From: Enterococcus sp. DIV0212c
GTDB taxonomy: Bacteria; Bacillota; Bacilli; Lactobacillales; Enterococcaceae
Assembly (NCBI RefSeq): GCF_017377505.1
Contig: NZ_JAFREN010000016.1
Location: forward strand, 62,001-126,000
Reading direction: 5' to 3'
Length of the DNA stretch: 64,000 nt
Part shown: piece by piece, positions 1 to 9,073 of the stretch
Layout: the number at the start of each line of letters is the position of its first letter
Position numbering within the stretch: position 1 is the stretch's first letter
Notes under the pieces: model-generated
What the model was told of the DNA's origin: nothing
What the model saw: the letters and a program-made list of their open reading frames with translations, nothing else
Database searches by the model: none
Program-made: the position numbers and the translations under genes

Positions 1-913
1 CACGAATTCCTTTTAAAGCAAAACATAAAATATGAGGTGCAAAGTCATCGGTTTCTTTTGAAAATACTGTAACATTTTCATATGCTTGTAAGGCTTCGAT
101 CAAATAACGACGAATCAAAGCTGTATGTTTTGGCTTTTCCGCTTTTTTATCTGTATACAAACGTAAAGCTTTTGCCATTGAAACAATTCCAGCAACATTT
201 TCCGTGCTACTTCGTTGATTGTTTTCTTGTCCGCCGCCATTTAATAGTGGTTCCAATTTACGACCATGTTTCCAATAAATAAAACCGACTCCTCTTGGTC
301 CATGAAATTTATGGGCAGAAAACGTGGCAAAATCTACTCGGGGTGTTAGCCACTGTTCTTGACTGATTTTTCCGATCGCCTGAACAGCATCAACATGAAA
401 ATGAATCGTTGGATATTCAGATAAACAATCACTGATAGCTTGGATCGGCTGGATCGAGCCAATTTCATTATTGACTGCCATAACTGAAACAAGAATCGTA
501 TCTTTCCGAATTAGCTTAGCTAGTTCGTCCACTTTCACAAAGCCGCGTTCATCAACTGGTGCAACCGAGACCTCAAAACCATTTTCGGCTAATTGACTAG
601 CAGCTTCAGAAACCGCAGGATGTTCAATATTTGAAATAATAATATGACGTCCAAAAGATTTTTTCTCTAAAGCCGTTCCTTTTAAAACCCAATTGTCACC
701 TTCTGTACCTCCACTAGTAAAATAAATTTCATTTGATTTCACTTGGATCAAATCAGCAATCTGCTTGCGTGCTTGTTCTAGCAAACGATTAGCCTGAGTA
801 CCTAAATCATGTAAACTAGATGGATTGCCAATAATGCGTTGGCTGACTTTTATATATGTATCTAATGCTTGAGGATAAATTGGTGTTGTTGCACTGTTAT
901 CAAAATAAATCAT
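1..913 (-). CDS. Cysteine desulfurase (NifS/IscS-like), 3' end outside window
   Basis: Pyridoxal-phosphate enzyme that takes sulfur from cysteine for tRNA thiolation or Fe-S assembly. About 304 residues are visible; the reading frame is still open at the left edge, and the family is usually about 380 long. It opens MIYFDNSATTP, has the EHPA histidine near residue 98, HVDAVQ near 173, and the Schiff-base lysine in SAHKFHG near residue 202, then a GQENNQRS segment. The active-site cysteine loop would lie beyond the edge. It sits downstream of ezrA on the same strand, separated by a terminator. In related Firmicutes this gene often precedes thiI, which I cannot see here. The family is clear; the subtype (tRNA sulfur versus Suf/Isc) is not. 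Confidence 0.92.
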   Translation of the reverse strand, partial: MIYFDNSATTPIYPQALDTYIKVSQRIIGNPSSLHDLGTQANRLLEQARKQIADLIQVKSNEIYFTSGGTEGDNWVLKGTALEKKSFGRHIIISNIEHPAVSEAASQLAENGFEVSVAPVDERGFVKVDELAKLIRKDTILVSVMAVNNEIGSIQPIQAISDCLSEYPTIHFHVDAVQAIGKISQEQWLTPRVDFATFSAHKFHGPRGVGFIYWKHGRKLEPLLNGGGQENNQRSSTENVAGIVSMAKALRLYTDKKAEKPKHTALIRRYLIEALQAYENVTVFSKETDDFAPHILCFALKGIR

Positions 914-1012
914 CTAAAAAACCTTCTTCTTTTAAAATTCTTTCCTATTATATACTTTCTATTTTGGTAGTTCAACCAAACGATCAGAATTCCTTGAATA
1001 ATAAAGAGAAAC

Positions 1013-1043
1013 AAGCAAAAAGACGAGACCATTGTCCCGCCTT
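1013..1043 (-). terminator. Intrinsic terminator after ezrA
   Basis: On the minus strand an 8-bp stem (GGCGGGAC with GTCTCGTC, two G-U pairs) is followed by TTTTT. It begins about 20 bases after the ezrA stop codon. Confidence 0.8.
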
Positions 1044-1060
1044 TTTTGCTTTACTTGATC

Positions 1061-2782
1061 TTACATTGCATCAAGATTATTAAAGTAGAAATCTTCGATT
1101 CTTCTAAATGCTCCTGGCTCCACTCGTTCAAGGGCAGTTCCAATTTCATCTAAAGCATCTTGATATCTGTATTCTTTTGAAAATAGTTCTAAACTGTTTT
1201 CCATCGCCACACGAATTGCTTCGTGGGTATGGCGATAACGGTTCGCATACTGCATCATTTGTTCTGTTAATGCAGCAGAGTTAACTAAATCTTTGGTTTT
1301 CTTATCTAGTAAATCTAGATCTTCATTACAAAGATCAGAAAGTTTATTGATTTCTTCCATGTTGATTCGGATTCGGTTTAAGGCTTTACTCATCTCTTCA
1401 ATACGATCTGTTGCTACAAAGAAGAATTCCAAATAATCAGCTGGTAATCCAGGTAAACGTTGTTTTTCAACATAACGTTTGATGTTGCGTAAACGGAAAT
1501 CATATTGATCAACTTTTTCTTGTGCAGCTTTTTCACCTTTGCGTAGTTCTTTTAATGAGTCATCGATTTCAACTTGTTGATTTTCAATGTCATCCAAAAT
1601 CTTGTAGCAATCTTTGAAGAATGCTTGTACTTCTGAATAAGGAATTGTATGTTCTTTCATTTTTGGTTCAAAGTCTTCATAACGACGAATCAGTTCTTCG
1701 ATTTCTGTTTGGAAACCTCTTGAACGACCTAACTCGTTGTGGTTCAATGTATAACTTTGAGATGTGTGATCAAGTTCGATCATTAATTGACGATTGTTTT
1801 TCAATGCGTGAGCAATGTAATCTCCCACAACTTTTTGGTTTGTGAATACATACTTCTTAGCATTGATCTCACGTTCCATGATTTCATATAACGCATCGAT
1901 TGCATTCGCTGTATCACGATTTGCTACTTCAACTGCATCAACTTCAGTTTTTTCTAAATCAACTGTTGAATTTTTCACACGTTTTTGGACACGTCTTAAT
2001 TCATCTTCAAAATTCTTTTCAGGGAACACATAGTGGTCGGCACGTAGACGTTTGTATCCTTCTTCGATCTCTTTTAATTGATCTGGGAATGTTCGGTTCA
2101 ATTCGTCATATAATGGCGGAATGCGTTTCATCACATCATCTAGTTCGTAAGTATGACGTTCAGCATTTTCTAAAACCTCACGTGCTTCGATTGGATCTCC
2201 AGAAGTATTCAATGTCACAAACTGAGTAAATTCGATTTCGATATTTTTGATTTGTTTTTGCAACTCTGGATAAGCTGAACCAAATTCTGATTTTTCATCA
2301 TGAAGTAATTTACTGATTTCTTCATAAACATCTAAAGCTTTTTGCACTTCAAGTGAATTACGTTCTTCACTTTCACGCAGTTCTTTTAGACCATTACGAA
2401 TAATCTCAACTTCTGATTCCATCTCAGTCATTGTCTCATCAGCTTCAGCCACTGCTTTTTTCGCTTTCATAAAACGGAAGGTTTCATTTAAGTTTTCAAC
2501 TTCAAATATCTGACTTTCTAGCTCTGCAAAAGAACGAGTAGAAATCTCAGTCCAACGTTGATTCCATTCTCTAAATGTGTTCTGACTTTGACCAACCATG
2601 TGCATCTTTTTGACATCGTCGACCTCTTCAATCACTGGTAAGTCGAACAGCTCTTCTTTCCTTTTTTCCAGATCATCGAGTTTCATTTGATTTTTCTTTC
2701 TCATAAAATAACCAACTAAATACAAAACTGCTGCGATGATTATTATAGCTAAAACTACGATAATGATCAGATTATTCTTCAT
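1061..2782 (-). CDS. ezrA: Septation ring formation regulator EzrA
   Basis: Membrane-anchored negative regulator of FtsZ ring assembly that also links division to cell-wall synthesis. The 573-residue length matches the family. One N-terminal membrane segment (about residues 3-25, IIIVVLAIIIIAAVLYLVGY) is followed by a basic stretch and then by long heptad-rich helices, as in the spectrin-like EzrA fold. The start is set by GGAGG about 8 bases upstream. An out-of-frame four-codon ORF (ATG at 2786) overlaps the start, which may only be chance. It is a single-gene unit with its own terminator. The small plus-strand ORFs across this region are antisense shadows. Confidence 0.95.
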   Translation of the reverse strand: MKNNLIIIVVLAIIIIAAVLYLVGYFMRKKNQMKLDDLEKRKEELFDLPVIEEVDDVKKMHMVGQSQNTFREWNQRWTEISTRSFAELESQIFEVENLNETFRFMKAKKAVAEADETMTEMESEVEIIRNGLKELRESEERNSLEVQKALDVYEEISKLLHDEKSEFGSAYPELQKQIKNIEIEFTQFVTLNTSGDPIEAREVLENAERHTYELDDVMKRIPPLYDELNRTFPDQLKEIEEGYKRLRADHYVFPEKNFEDELRRVQKRVKNSTVDLEKTEVDAVEVANRDTANAIDALYEIMEREINAKKYVFTNQKVVGDYIAHALKNNRQLMIELDHTSQSYTLNHNELGRSRGFQTEIEELIRRYEDFEPKMKEHTIPYSEVQAFFKDCYKILDDIENQQVEIDDSLKELRKGEKAAQEKVDQYDFRLRNIKRYVEKQRLPGLPADYLEFFFVATDRIEEMSKALNRIRINMEEINKLSDLCNEDLDLLDKKTKDLVNSAALTEQMMQYANRYRHTHEAIRVAMENSLELFSKEYRYQDALDEIGTALERVEPGAFRRIEDFYFNNLDAM

Positions 2783-3012
2783 TCATGGTTCCTCCGTTTA
2801 TTAGTCCATATATGATCATGCAACGGCTGATAAATAACAAAAACACGATTATCTGCAGTCACACTATTCTCTTATCTACTTAAATTTGCTTAAAAACACC
2901 TACAGAAAATTATATCACAAACCACTCAATCAAGCACTAACTAATTGTATTTTTTTAAGAAATGTTTTGACTTTGTAATATTGTAACAAATTTTTAGCAT
3001 TCATTTGTTAGT

Positions 3013-3678
3013 TTAACCGATTTTCTCTGCCTTTTGCAACTTTTTGCACATATCACTTAATGTATCCAACTGTCTATCCGCTAATTCCTGATTCATACCA
3101 AAGTGAGTGTCTTTCACAGCCCAAACAGTCATGCCGGCGTCATGAGCAGATCGAATCCCTTTTTCAGAATCTTCAATAGCTAGACATTTTTTAGGATCAA
3201 GACCTAATTCTTGTGCTGTATGCTCATAAATTTCTGGAGCTGGTTTACTTTTTTTAAATTGCGAGCCACTTATGATCACATCAAAATAACTCGTTAATTG
3301 ACCGACTTTCAACACTTCTTGAATCGCATCTATCATTGATGATGAAGCTAAACCGATTTTATATCCTTTTCTTTTAAGAAATTGTAAAACTCGTTTTGCA
3401 TCTGGATCAATCGAGTTACTATAGTCAATCGGATGTTCACTTTTATATTGAAGATACTTTTCACTCAAAAAAGCTTCATCATAGATTGTATCATTAACTT
3501 CAAAAATCGTCTTCCATAAACTACGCATATCTGCTCCGACAAATAATGGAATTGGGATTTCTTCAATAGATAGACCATATTCATTGAGGAAGGCTTTTCT
3601 GCGTTGGTAATAAAACTCTTCACTATCGACCAATACACCATCCATATCAAAAATAATTCCTTCATAATCCTGCGTCAT
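3013..3678 (-). CDS. HAD-superfamily phosphatase, beta-phosphoglucomutase-like
   Basis: A 221-residue HAD hydrolase of the subfamily with a helical cap. Motif I is FDMDGVLVDS near residues 10-19 (nucleophile and acid Asp), motif II is the LASSS segment near residue 111, motif III the lysine in SKPAPEIY, and motif IV AIEDSEKGI. This order matches beta-phosphoglucomutase and sugar-phosphate phosphatases. The SKPAPEIY segment and the cap favour a small phospho-sugar substrate, which is inference. It is transcribed divergently from aspartate kinase across about 190 bases, so its promoter lies in that gap. The substrate is unknown. Confidence 0.88.
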   Translation of the reverse strand: MTQDYEGIIFDMDGVLVDSEEFYYQRRKAFLNEYGLSIEEIPIPLFVGADMRSLWKTIFEVNDTIYDEAFLSEKYLQYKSEHPIDYSNSIDPDAKRVLQFLKRKGYKIGLASSSMIDAIQEVLKVGQLTSYFDVIISGSQFKKSKPAPEIYEHTAQELGLDPKKCLAIEDSEKGIRSAHDAGMTVWAVKDTHFGMNQELADRQLDTLSDMCKKLQKAEKIG

Positions 3679-3872
3679 TTTGGCGCTCCTTTTTTACCTA
3701 TTCTCGTTCAGCTCTACCAGTCTAACAAAAGTTTGAAAAAAAATGAAGAAATTTATTGAAAAACAATTGAAAAGAATAAATATTTGTCATTTTTGCGGTT
3801 GCTTTTCAGACAATAGTTCGGTATTCTTTTACTATTATAATGAAAAATCTATTAAAATTAGGAGTGAAAAAA

Positions 3873-5225
3873 GTGAAAGTCATAAAATTTGGAGGAAGCT
3901 CTTTAGCTTCTGCTGCACAATTAGAAAAAGTTTTACGAATTGTAAAAGGAGATCCTTCACGAAAGTTTGTCGTTGTTTCAGCTCCTGGTAAACGTTCTTC
4001 TGAAGACATTAAAGTAACTGATTTACTCATAGCTTATTACAATGCTTATTTAAATAATGAAAATACCACGGAACTTGTGGAAAAAATTGTTGGTCGTTAT
4101 GAAGGAATTTTAGATGAATTGGGTATACATAAAGAGATTTTGACTGATATTCAACAAGCTATTCAGTCATTAGCAACCTTGCCTAAAGAAGATAATCCTC
4201 ACCTTTTTGATGCTTTTTTAGCTAGTGGTGAAGATAATAATGCTAAATTAGTTGCATCTTTTTTCCAGCAGCGTGGATTAAATGCACGTTACAAAAACCC
4301 TTTAGACCTTGGCATCATCGTATCCGATGAACCTGGTAACGCACGTATTTTAGCTTCATCTTCTAGTAAAATCAATCAGTTTAAAGAAACAGAAGAAATT
4401 TTAGTGATTCCTGGTTTTTTTGGTTTTACAGAAGCGGGCGATATTTGCACATTTTCTCGAGGTGGGTCAGACATTACTGGATCGATCGTTGCTGCAGGTG
4501 TGGCAGCCGATATTTATGAAAACTTTACTGATGTCAATGGGATTTTTGTCGCTCACCCCGGCATTATTCAAGAGCCAAAAACAATCAAAGAACTAACTTA
4601 TCGTGAAATGAGGGAACTTGCCTATGCCGGTTTTGCTGTGCTTCATGATGAAGCTTTGATGCCTGCATATCGCGCCAACATTCCTGTAGTCATCAAAAAT
4701 ACAAATAACCCTGAACATCCTGGTACATTGATTACAACTTCTAGAACGATCAAACATGACCCAGTCGTAGGGATTGCTAGCGACCAAGGTTTTGCCAGTA
4801 TTTATATTAGTAAGTATTTAATGAATAGAGAGTTAGGTTTTGGTCGTCGTTTACTGCAAATCCTGGAGGAATTAGGCTTAAGTTATGAGCATATGCCTTC
4901 TGGAATTGATGACATTTCGATTATTTTAAGAGAACGTCAATTAACGATAGAGATTGAAGAAGAATTAATGGAACGTTTAGAGCACGAACTTGAACCTGAT
5001 GAGTTGAGAATCACACATGGCTTATCAATGCTGATGGTCGTTGGTGAAGGAATGCGTCAACGAATTGGGGTCATGGCAGATAGCACTGCCGCATTAGCTT
5101 TCAACAAAATAAACTTAGAGATGATCAACCAAGGTTCTTCTGAGGTCAGTATTATGTTTGGTATCCGAGAAGACCAAGAGAAAAAAGCGATCCAAGCTTT
5201 ATATCACACATTTTTTGATGTCTAG
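3873..5225 (+). CDS. Aspartate kinase
   Basis: Phosphorylates L-aspartate in the first step toward lysine, threonine, methionine and diaminopimelate. The N-terminus KVIKFGGSSLA carries the amino-acid-kinase glycine loop. FSRGGSDITGS near residue 200 is the substrate and nucleotide signature. The last 140 or so residues form two ACT-type regulatory modules. I chose GTG at 3873 over the ATG at 3840: an AGGAG site lies 8 bases before the GTG, and the upstream ATG overlaps a TATAAT box (3836-3841) that should be the promoter -10. That gives 450 residues, typical for the monofunctional enzyme. A near-symmetrical terminator follows. Confidence 0.93.
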   Translation: MKVIKFGGSSLASAAQLEKVLRIVKGDPSRKFVVVSAPGKRSSEDIKVTDLLIAYYNAYLNNENTTELVEKIVGRYEGILDELGIHKEILTDIQQAIQSLATLPKEDNPHLFDAFLASGEDNNAKLVASFFQQRGLNARYKNPLDLGIIVSDEPGNARILASSSSKINQFKETEEILVIPGFFGFTEAGDICTFSRGGSDITGSIVAAGVAADIYENFTDVNGIFVAHPGIIQEPKTIKELTYREMRELAYAGFAVLHDEALMPAYRANIPVVIKNTNNPEHPGTLITTSRTIKHDPVVGIASDQGFASIYISKYLMNRELGFGRRLLQILEELGLSYEHMPSGIDDISIILRERQLTIEIEEELMERLEHELEPDELRITHGLSMLMVVGEGMRQRIGVMADSTAALAFNKINLEMINQGSSEVSIMFGIREDQEKKAIQALYHTFFDV

Positions 5226-5234
5226 TTAGTATAT

Positions 5235-5282
5235 AACCAAAAAAAAGAAAGCTCATGTTTTGAGTTTTCTTTTTTTGGGTTA
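5235..5282. terminator. Bidirectional intrinsic terminator
   Basis: An almost perfect inverted repeat (AACCAAAAAAAAGAAAGCTCA with a TGAGTTTTCTTTTTTTGGGTT arm) sits 10 bases after the aspartate kinase stop. A and T runs on both sides let it serve this gene and the convergent MazG-like gene. Confidence 0.8.
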
Positions 5283-5326
5283 ATCGAGCGCTTTTCAATA
5301 CTTACCTTTCGAATCCTCGATTAAGA

Positions 5327-5848
5327 TTACTCCGTTTCAGCAGTCTTACGTTGCCGCTCTAATTCTGCTTTTATCTTGGGTTCCGGCGCAAAATCAGCCT
5401 CCCAATTATCTGGCTTTAGGACTTTATGCGTCACTGGATGATAATGAGGTTTTCCATCTGGAAATAATTTCCCCATATTGGCTTCATGAACGATAGAAAA
5501 TATTTCTGTTGGGTCAACTCCTAGTAAAGAAAAAGAACCATATGTAAAATACAATAGATCGATCAACGCATCAACTTGCTCCACTAATGGTTCAGTTACT
5601 TCTTTTTCTTTGCTAAGCACCTTTTTTTCCGCCTGATCGACAGATTCTTTTAATTGATTTACTAACTCTTTGAAAACGACTGGATCATTATTTGCAGCTC
5701 CATATAAAAATTCAACCAATTCTTCCACTTTAAATCCCGCTCGATTGGCTGCTTGTTTAGCAGAAAATAACGTTGGGGTTTTCGGTCTCCGATTATCAAA
5801 TAATGTATGAAATTCTTCTGTTTTTTCAAATGGATTATCAATTTTCAT
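5327..5848 (-). CDS. MazG-like/PRA-PH nucleotide pyrophosphohydrolase
   Basis: A 173-residue all-alpha pyrophosphohydrolase-type protein. The metal-binding acidic helices are visible as KVEELVEFLYGA and EQVDALIDLLYFTYG, matching the ExxE...ExxD layout of the MazG/PRA-PH fold. The C-terminus has ANMGKLFPDGKPHYHP, a conserved block of the COG4696 group as I remember it. The start is ATG 5848, preceded by AGGAGG at good spacing; the longer open frame to 5935 would run into the repeat element upstream. It lies on the same strand as the Cof-type phosphatase, with a structured repeat between them. The substrate (a nucleotide or a phosphoribosyl compound) cannot be told. Confidence 0.78.
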   Translation of the reverse strand: MKIDNPFEKTEEFHTLFDNRRPKTPTLFSAKQAANRAGFKVEELVEFLYGAANNDPVVFKELVNQLKESVDQAEKKVLSKEKEVTEPLVEQVDALIDLLYFTYGSFSLLGVDPTEIFSIVHEANMGKLFPDGKPHYHPVTHKVLKPDNWEADFAPEPKIKAELERQRKTAETE

Positions 5849-5865
5849 TGGGTTCCTCCTAAATA

Positions 5866-5985
5866 TAAAAGCGAAATGGGCTCGTTCAGCTCCGACAGAA
5901 AAATAGGAAAATATGTTTGTGACGCTTTTTGTCACAAGCCTATTTTATCTTTTTTCCGAGGAGCTAGCCCACGTAGCTAGATAAC
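5866..5985. repeat. Structured intergenic repeat, family A, copy 1
   Basis: About 120 bases with an outer stem (GGGCT...AGCCC), a middle stem (AGCTCC/GGAGCT), then AAAATAGG/CCTATTTT, and an inner hairpin GTGAC-GCTTTTT-GTCAC. Two further copies occur at 39388-39508 and 39509-39629 with different but still paired stem bases. It ends about 20 bases before the ribosome site of the MazG-like gene, so it sits in that gene's leader if the region is transcribed. Confidence 0.8.
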
Positions 5986-6011
5986 ATATGGTAACAACTT
6001 TAGTCCAAGAT

Positions 6012-6851
6012 CTAAACAATCACACCATAATGCAATAACGCCTGGTAAATACCAGCTTCTTCATTTGTCTTAGTCACATATTTTGCAACTTTTTTTACTT
6101 CTTCTTCCGCATTGCCCATAGCCACACCAAAACCCACACCGCTTAGCATTTCTAAATCATTCCAACTATCTCCAAATGTCATCACTTCATCTAATGAAAT
6201 ATCAAAATATTCAACACATTTTTGGATTCCTACTAACTTTGAACCACCGACTGGAATAATATCTACCGTATAGGGATTCGAACGTGTTATCCGACAATCT
6301 GGCAATTGTTTTTTCAGGGCTAATTCCTCTGATTTTGGGCTTAAAAGAAGACATTGATAAATCGGCTCTTTCAAAATATCAAGCTTGTGATATCTCTGAT
6401 CTTTTCTATGGATCGAAAAACGGCTGATCATATTTTTCACTAGCGTTGCTGGAAAATGTTTCGGCAAAAATCGCACAAGTTTTTTTGCCCATTTCTTTTG
6501 ACCAAAACGCATCAATGAACTACCTTCCATGCTCTGGCGACTGCCAAACATGATTTGACGATGAAACTGGTCAGAAAACAACACAATTTGATTCAACGCG
6601 TCCTCAGAGAAATGCTCTGCATGGATCGTTGTCTCATTTGTATATACTAACTGCCCATTGTACGTGACAAAAACATCAAAATTCAACTCATCGATTTGCT
6701 GATTTAAGTGAACTGGACCACGTCCTGTTGCAACACCACAAATGATTCCTTGTGTTTGAGCTAATGCGATCCCACGCTTGGTGGATTCCAGTGCTTTAGC
6801 ATTTTTATTCACTAAGGTACCATCGATATCAAAGAAAATAGCTTTTATCAT
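6012..6851 (-). CDS. Cof-type HAD phosphatase
   Basis: A 279-residue HAD hydrolase of the Cof/YidA class, usually acting on sugar phosphates or cofactor phosphates. Motif I is FFDIDGTLV near the N-terminus, ATGRG supplies motif II, the motif III lysine lies in GSKLVGIQKC, and GDSWNDLEML is motif IV. The cap between motifs II and III is the C2 type. ATG 6851 is preferred over 6872 because AAAGGA lies just upstream and the MIKAIFFDIDGT opening is standard. The neighbours on the same strand are the DUF72 gene and the MazG-like gene. The substrate is unknown. Confidence 0.88.
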   Translation of the reverse strand: MIKAIFFDIDGTLVNKNAKALESTKRGIALAQTQGIICGVATGRGPVHLNQQIDELNFDVFVTYNGQLVYTNETTIHAEHFSEDALNQIVLFSDQFHRQIMFGSRQSMEGSSLMRFGQKKWAKKLVRFLPKHFPATLVKNMISRFSIHRKDQRYHKLDILKEPIYQCLLLSPKSEELALKKQLPDCRITRSNPYTVDIIPVGGSKLVGIQKCVEYFDISLDEVMTFGDSWNDLEMLSGVGFGVAMGNAEEEVKKVAKYVTKTNEEAGIYQALLHYGVIV

Positions 6852-6887
6852 AGGATTCCTTTCCTTGGTCAACCTAATATTTTTCTA

Positions 6888-7721
6888 TTAAAACAAACCC
6901 ATTTGTTTAGGATTTAGATTTTCATACTCCAGTTTTAGCGCTGCTTTCATTTCTAATAAATTACCTGCCGCGTCGCCACCTGAATTATTGTTAAAGATCA
7001 CGCCGACTTCTTTGGTTTCACGAGCGACTTTTTCCACAGCTTCACTTAAATCTGCTATCTCATCTGAATTGTATCGGTATAAAGTACGTTTTTTGCGCCA
7101 ATCTTTATCATTTGCCATCCAGCCTGCGGCATTACGACCATGAAAACGGAATAGTGTAAATTGGTCATTTGTGACAAATGGATAAAATGGCACTGGATTC
7201 GTAGGAATTTGGGGTTCGTCAACAACAACAAGTGAAAAATCATTGTTTTTCATAAATGATAATGTTTGTTTGATATATTTTGCTGTATACCACGAGCCAT
7301 TTCGTAACTCGATTGCAATTGGAAAACCTAAAAACCACTGTCGAATCTTCTCTAAATACTGAACATTTTCTTTTGTACAGCTAAACGTTCCAGAGAATTG
7401 AATTAAAAAAGCAAAAAGCTTACCGCTTTCGGTCATCGGTGTCATACTCGTCAAAAATGCTTCAACCATCTCTTCTTCACTTTGATAATACTGCTGCCAT
7501 TCTCCCTGACAGCTGATACCGCTATAGACTTTCATTACAAACCGAAAATTTTCAGGAACTGATTTTGTCCATTCTCTTACAGACTCTTGTTTTGGAATGC
7601 CATAATAGGCTGTATCCATCTCGACAAGCGGTAAATATCCTGCATATTCGTATAGCGTGGAACGTTTTTTTCCGGTTAATTTATCATGCTCATTAAAAGA
7701 AGTTAGACCTAATCGAATCAT
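6888..7721 (-). CDS. DUF72 family protein (YecE-like)
   Basis: A 277-residue TIM-barrel-like protein of the DUF72 family, whose biochemical role is not established. Family marks include the start MIRLGLTSFNEHD, the VEMDTAYYGIP segment, FVMKVYSGIS, the IELRN block, the RFHGRN segment and the C-terminal FNNNSGGDAAGNLLEM. The length is normal. ATG 7721 fits the family N-terminus, although an in-frame ATG lies ten codons upstream (7751). It lies 36 bases upstream of the Cof-type gene and is probably co-transcribed with it. Confidence 0.85.
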   Translation of the reverse strand: MIRLGLTSFNEHDKLTGKKRSTLYEYAGYLPLVEMDTAYYGIPKQESVREWTKSVPENFRFVMKVYSGISCQGEWQQYYQSEEEMVEAFLTSMTPMTESGKLFAFLIQFSGTFSCTKENVQYLEKIRQWFLGFPIAIELRNGSWYTAKYIKQTLSFMKNNDFSLVVVDEPQIPTNPVPFYPFVTNDQFTLFRFHGRNAAGWMANDKDWRKKRTLYRYNSDEIADLSEAVEKVARETKEVGVIFNNNSGGDAAGNLLEMKAALKLEYENLNPKQMGLF

Positions 7722-7805
7722 AACGTAATTTTTCCTTTCTATTCTTCTCAAGTTTCTATTATGTACATATTGAATGAATGGTTATTCATCCTTCTTTATT
7801 TTATA

Positions 7806-7846
7806 TCAAAAAAGACCTAGACAAAACAAAAAGTTGTCTCGATCTT
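7806..7846 (-). terminator. Intrinsic terminator after the thioesterase gene
   Basis: The minus strand reads AAGATCGAGACAAC, a loop, then GTTTTGTCTAGGTCTT followed by TTTT. It lies about 40 bases after the thioesterase stop. Confidence 0.75.
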
Positions 7847-7883
7847 AAATAAAAAAGAATACCAAAAGGAACAAAGTAAGTAG

Positions 7884-8624
7884 TTACTCGCTTTTTTTCC
7901 AATTCATATTTGCTTCACAATAGATTTGACCATCGATTCGAATTTCATGGCGTGTCGTTTTTCCATCTTCTGTATCAAGCATTTCATAGTGACTTTCTAC
8001 TACTTGACCATATTCTACTTCTTTATCGAATTTTACATTAATAAATGTTGGTTCATTCGTACTCAAGAAATCATAACCTAAAACATCCAGCAACCAATTG
8101 AAGTATATCGCATTATTAACATGCTGATTTCCATCAATATCAAAATAACGCACACGATAAGGTAAAAATTCTCCATCTTCTACTTTTTCGATTTTTTCAC
8201 TGCGGTATATTTTTGTGATTTTTTCGATGTCAAAAGGTTCAACGATTTCAGGTATTACATTACTCATTTTACGATTTTTTCTATCCATCAAAACAAATGT
8301 CGATTTGATCAACACACATTCATTGCCCTGTTCATCATGAATCCAAAAATTTCGATAACAGAAATATTTATTGTAAGCCATCCCTTGTGTTGTCACAGCC
8401 ACTTTTTCGCCAACAATAGGTAGACGCGTAATATGAATTTCATAATTGGTAATCACCCAGCCTAGACCAAATGAAGCTACAAAATCATTCCCTCTATCTA
8501 AAGAATCACTTTGCTCTTCTGATGTCTTGATGACTACTGCCAACATCGATGGAATTGTCATCTTTCCAGTAATATCACCATCATAATAGGCAACTTCATA
8601 AGGGGTTGTATATTTTTTTGCCAC
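7884..8624 (-). CDS. Acyl-ACP thioesterase
   Basis: A 246-residue double hot-dog thioesterase of the plant FatA/FatB-like bacterial group, expected to release fatty acids from acyl carrier protein. Family marks are the N-terminal ITGKMTIPSMLAVV segment, SFGLGWVITNYEIHI, the RNFWI block and, in the second hot dog, YFDIDGNQHVNNAIYFNW. That last block carries the Asp-Asn-His catalytic set. The length is normal for the family. A GGAGG site precedes the ATG. It stands alone between a terminator and the micro-ORF/regulator region. Confidence 0.92.
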   Translation of the reverse strand: MAKKYTTPYEVAYYDGDITGKMTIPSMLAVVIKTSEEQSDSLDRGNDFVASFGLGWVITNYEIHITRLPIVGEKVAVTTQGMAYNKYFCYRNFWIHDEQGNECVLIKSTFVLMDRKNRKMSNVIPEIVEPFDIEKITKIYRSEKIEKVEDGEFLPYRVRYFDIDGNQHVNNAIYFNWLLDVLGYDFLSTNEPTFINVKFDKEVEYGQVVESHYEMLDTEDGKTTRHEIRIDGQIYCEANMNWKKSE

Positions 8625-8813
8625 TGGATCTCCTCCTTTAATGTTCCAATAACTAACTAAATTATAACATAAGAAACTGAGTTGATAAGATATAAAAACT
8701 AGCCCATGGATCTATTTTTCCCAATTCTTCGATTTTATATTTTTTTGTAAGAAACATTTTAATTAAAAAAGAATAATTAGCTATATAATGATATCTTTCC
8801 GATACAATTCAAA

Positions 8814-8862
8814 AAAACTTTTTAAACTTGACAGATAAATAATCTCAAGTTAAAAAAGTTTT
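8814..8862 (-). terminator. Terminator of the 20-codon micro-ORF
   Basis: An 18-base arm pair with one mismatch (AAAACTTTTTTAACTTGA and TCAAGTTTAAAAAGTTTT, minus strand) is followed by a T run. It lies about 55 bases after the micro-ORF stop and makes the micro-ORF a self-contained transcription unit. Confidence 0.7.
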
Positions 8863-8915
8863 CCTGCCCTACCTATTTGTTAAAAAAAAGCCCCTATTAA
8901 CTAATTTTTTCACAC

Positions 8916-8978
8916 TATACGTGTCCTGTATTTCCGTAGCCAAGCACTTCATTCACTAGGTCCAAAAGCGTTTCCATC
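8916..8978 (-). CDS. 20-residue peptide divergent to HTH-TPR regulator (candidate signal peptide)
   Basis: A micro-ORF encoding METLLDLVNEVLGYGNTGHV. It has an excellent ribosome site (GGAGGG, 6 bases before ATG) and its own terminator. It is read away from the regulator at 9074 with about 95 bases between the two starts. A short ORF beside an HTH-TPR regulator is the layout of RRNPP-type peptide signalling (PlcR-PapR, Rgg-SHP, TprA-PhrA). The peptide has no secretion signal, so either it acts inside the cell, it is exported unconventionally as reported for leaderless peptides, or it has another use. Its sequence is not one I recognise. The signal role is inference; that it is translated is well supported. 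Confidence 0.6.
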
Positions 8979-9001
8979 GTTATCCCTCCAAAAAATTAGT
9001 T

Positions 9002-9014
9002 GATTCTAAAAGAA
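9002..9014. promoter_or_regulatory. Small palindrome in the divergent promoter region
   Basis: ATTCT-AA-AGAAT lies between the micro-ORF and the regulator, just upstream of the micro-ORF ribosome site. It is a possible binding site for the adjacent HTH regulator, resting on its position only. Confidence 0.3.
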
Positions 9015-9073
9015 TAATACCATACTATTATATAAAACCAGAACTATAAAGCATAAACATAGAGGGGAAATTT

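Noticed and set aside
1621..2229. Several plus-strand open frames opposite ezrA
   Set aside because: They are antisense to a clear gene, overlap one another and lack ribosome sites.
3840..3872. ATG 3840 as the start of aspartate kinase
   Set aside because: It overlaps the best -10 box and lacks a ribosome site, while GTG 3873 has one and matches the family N-terminus.
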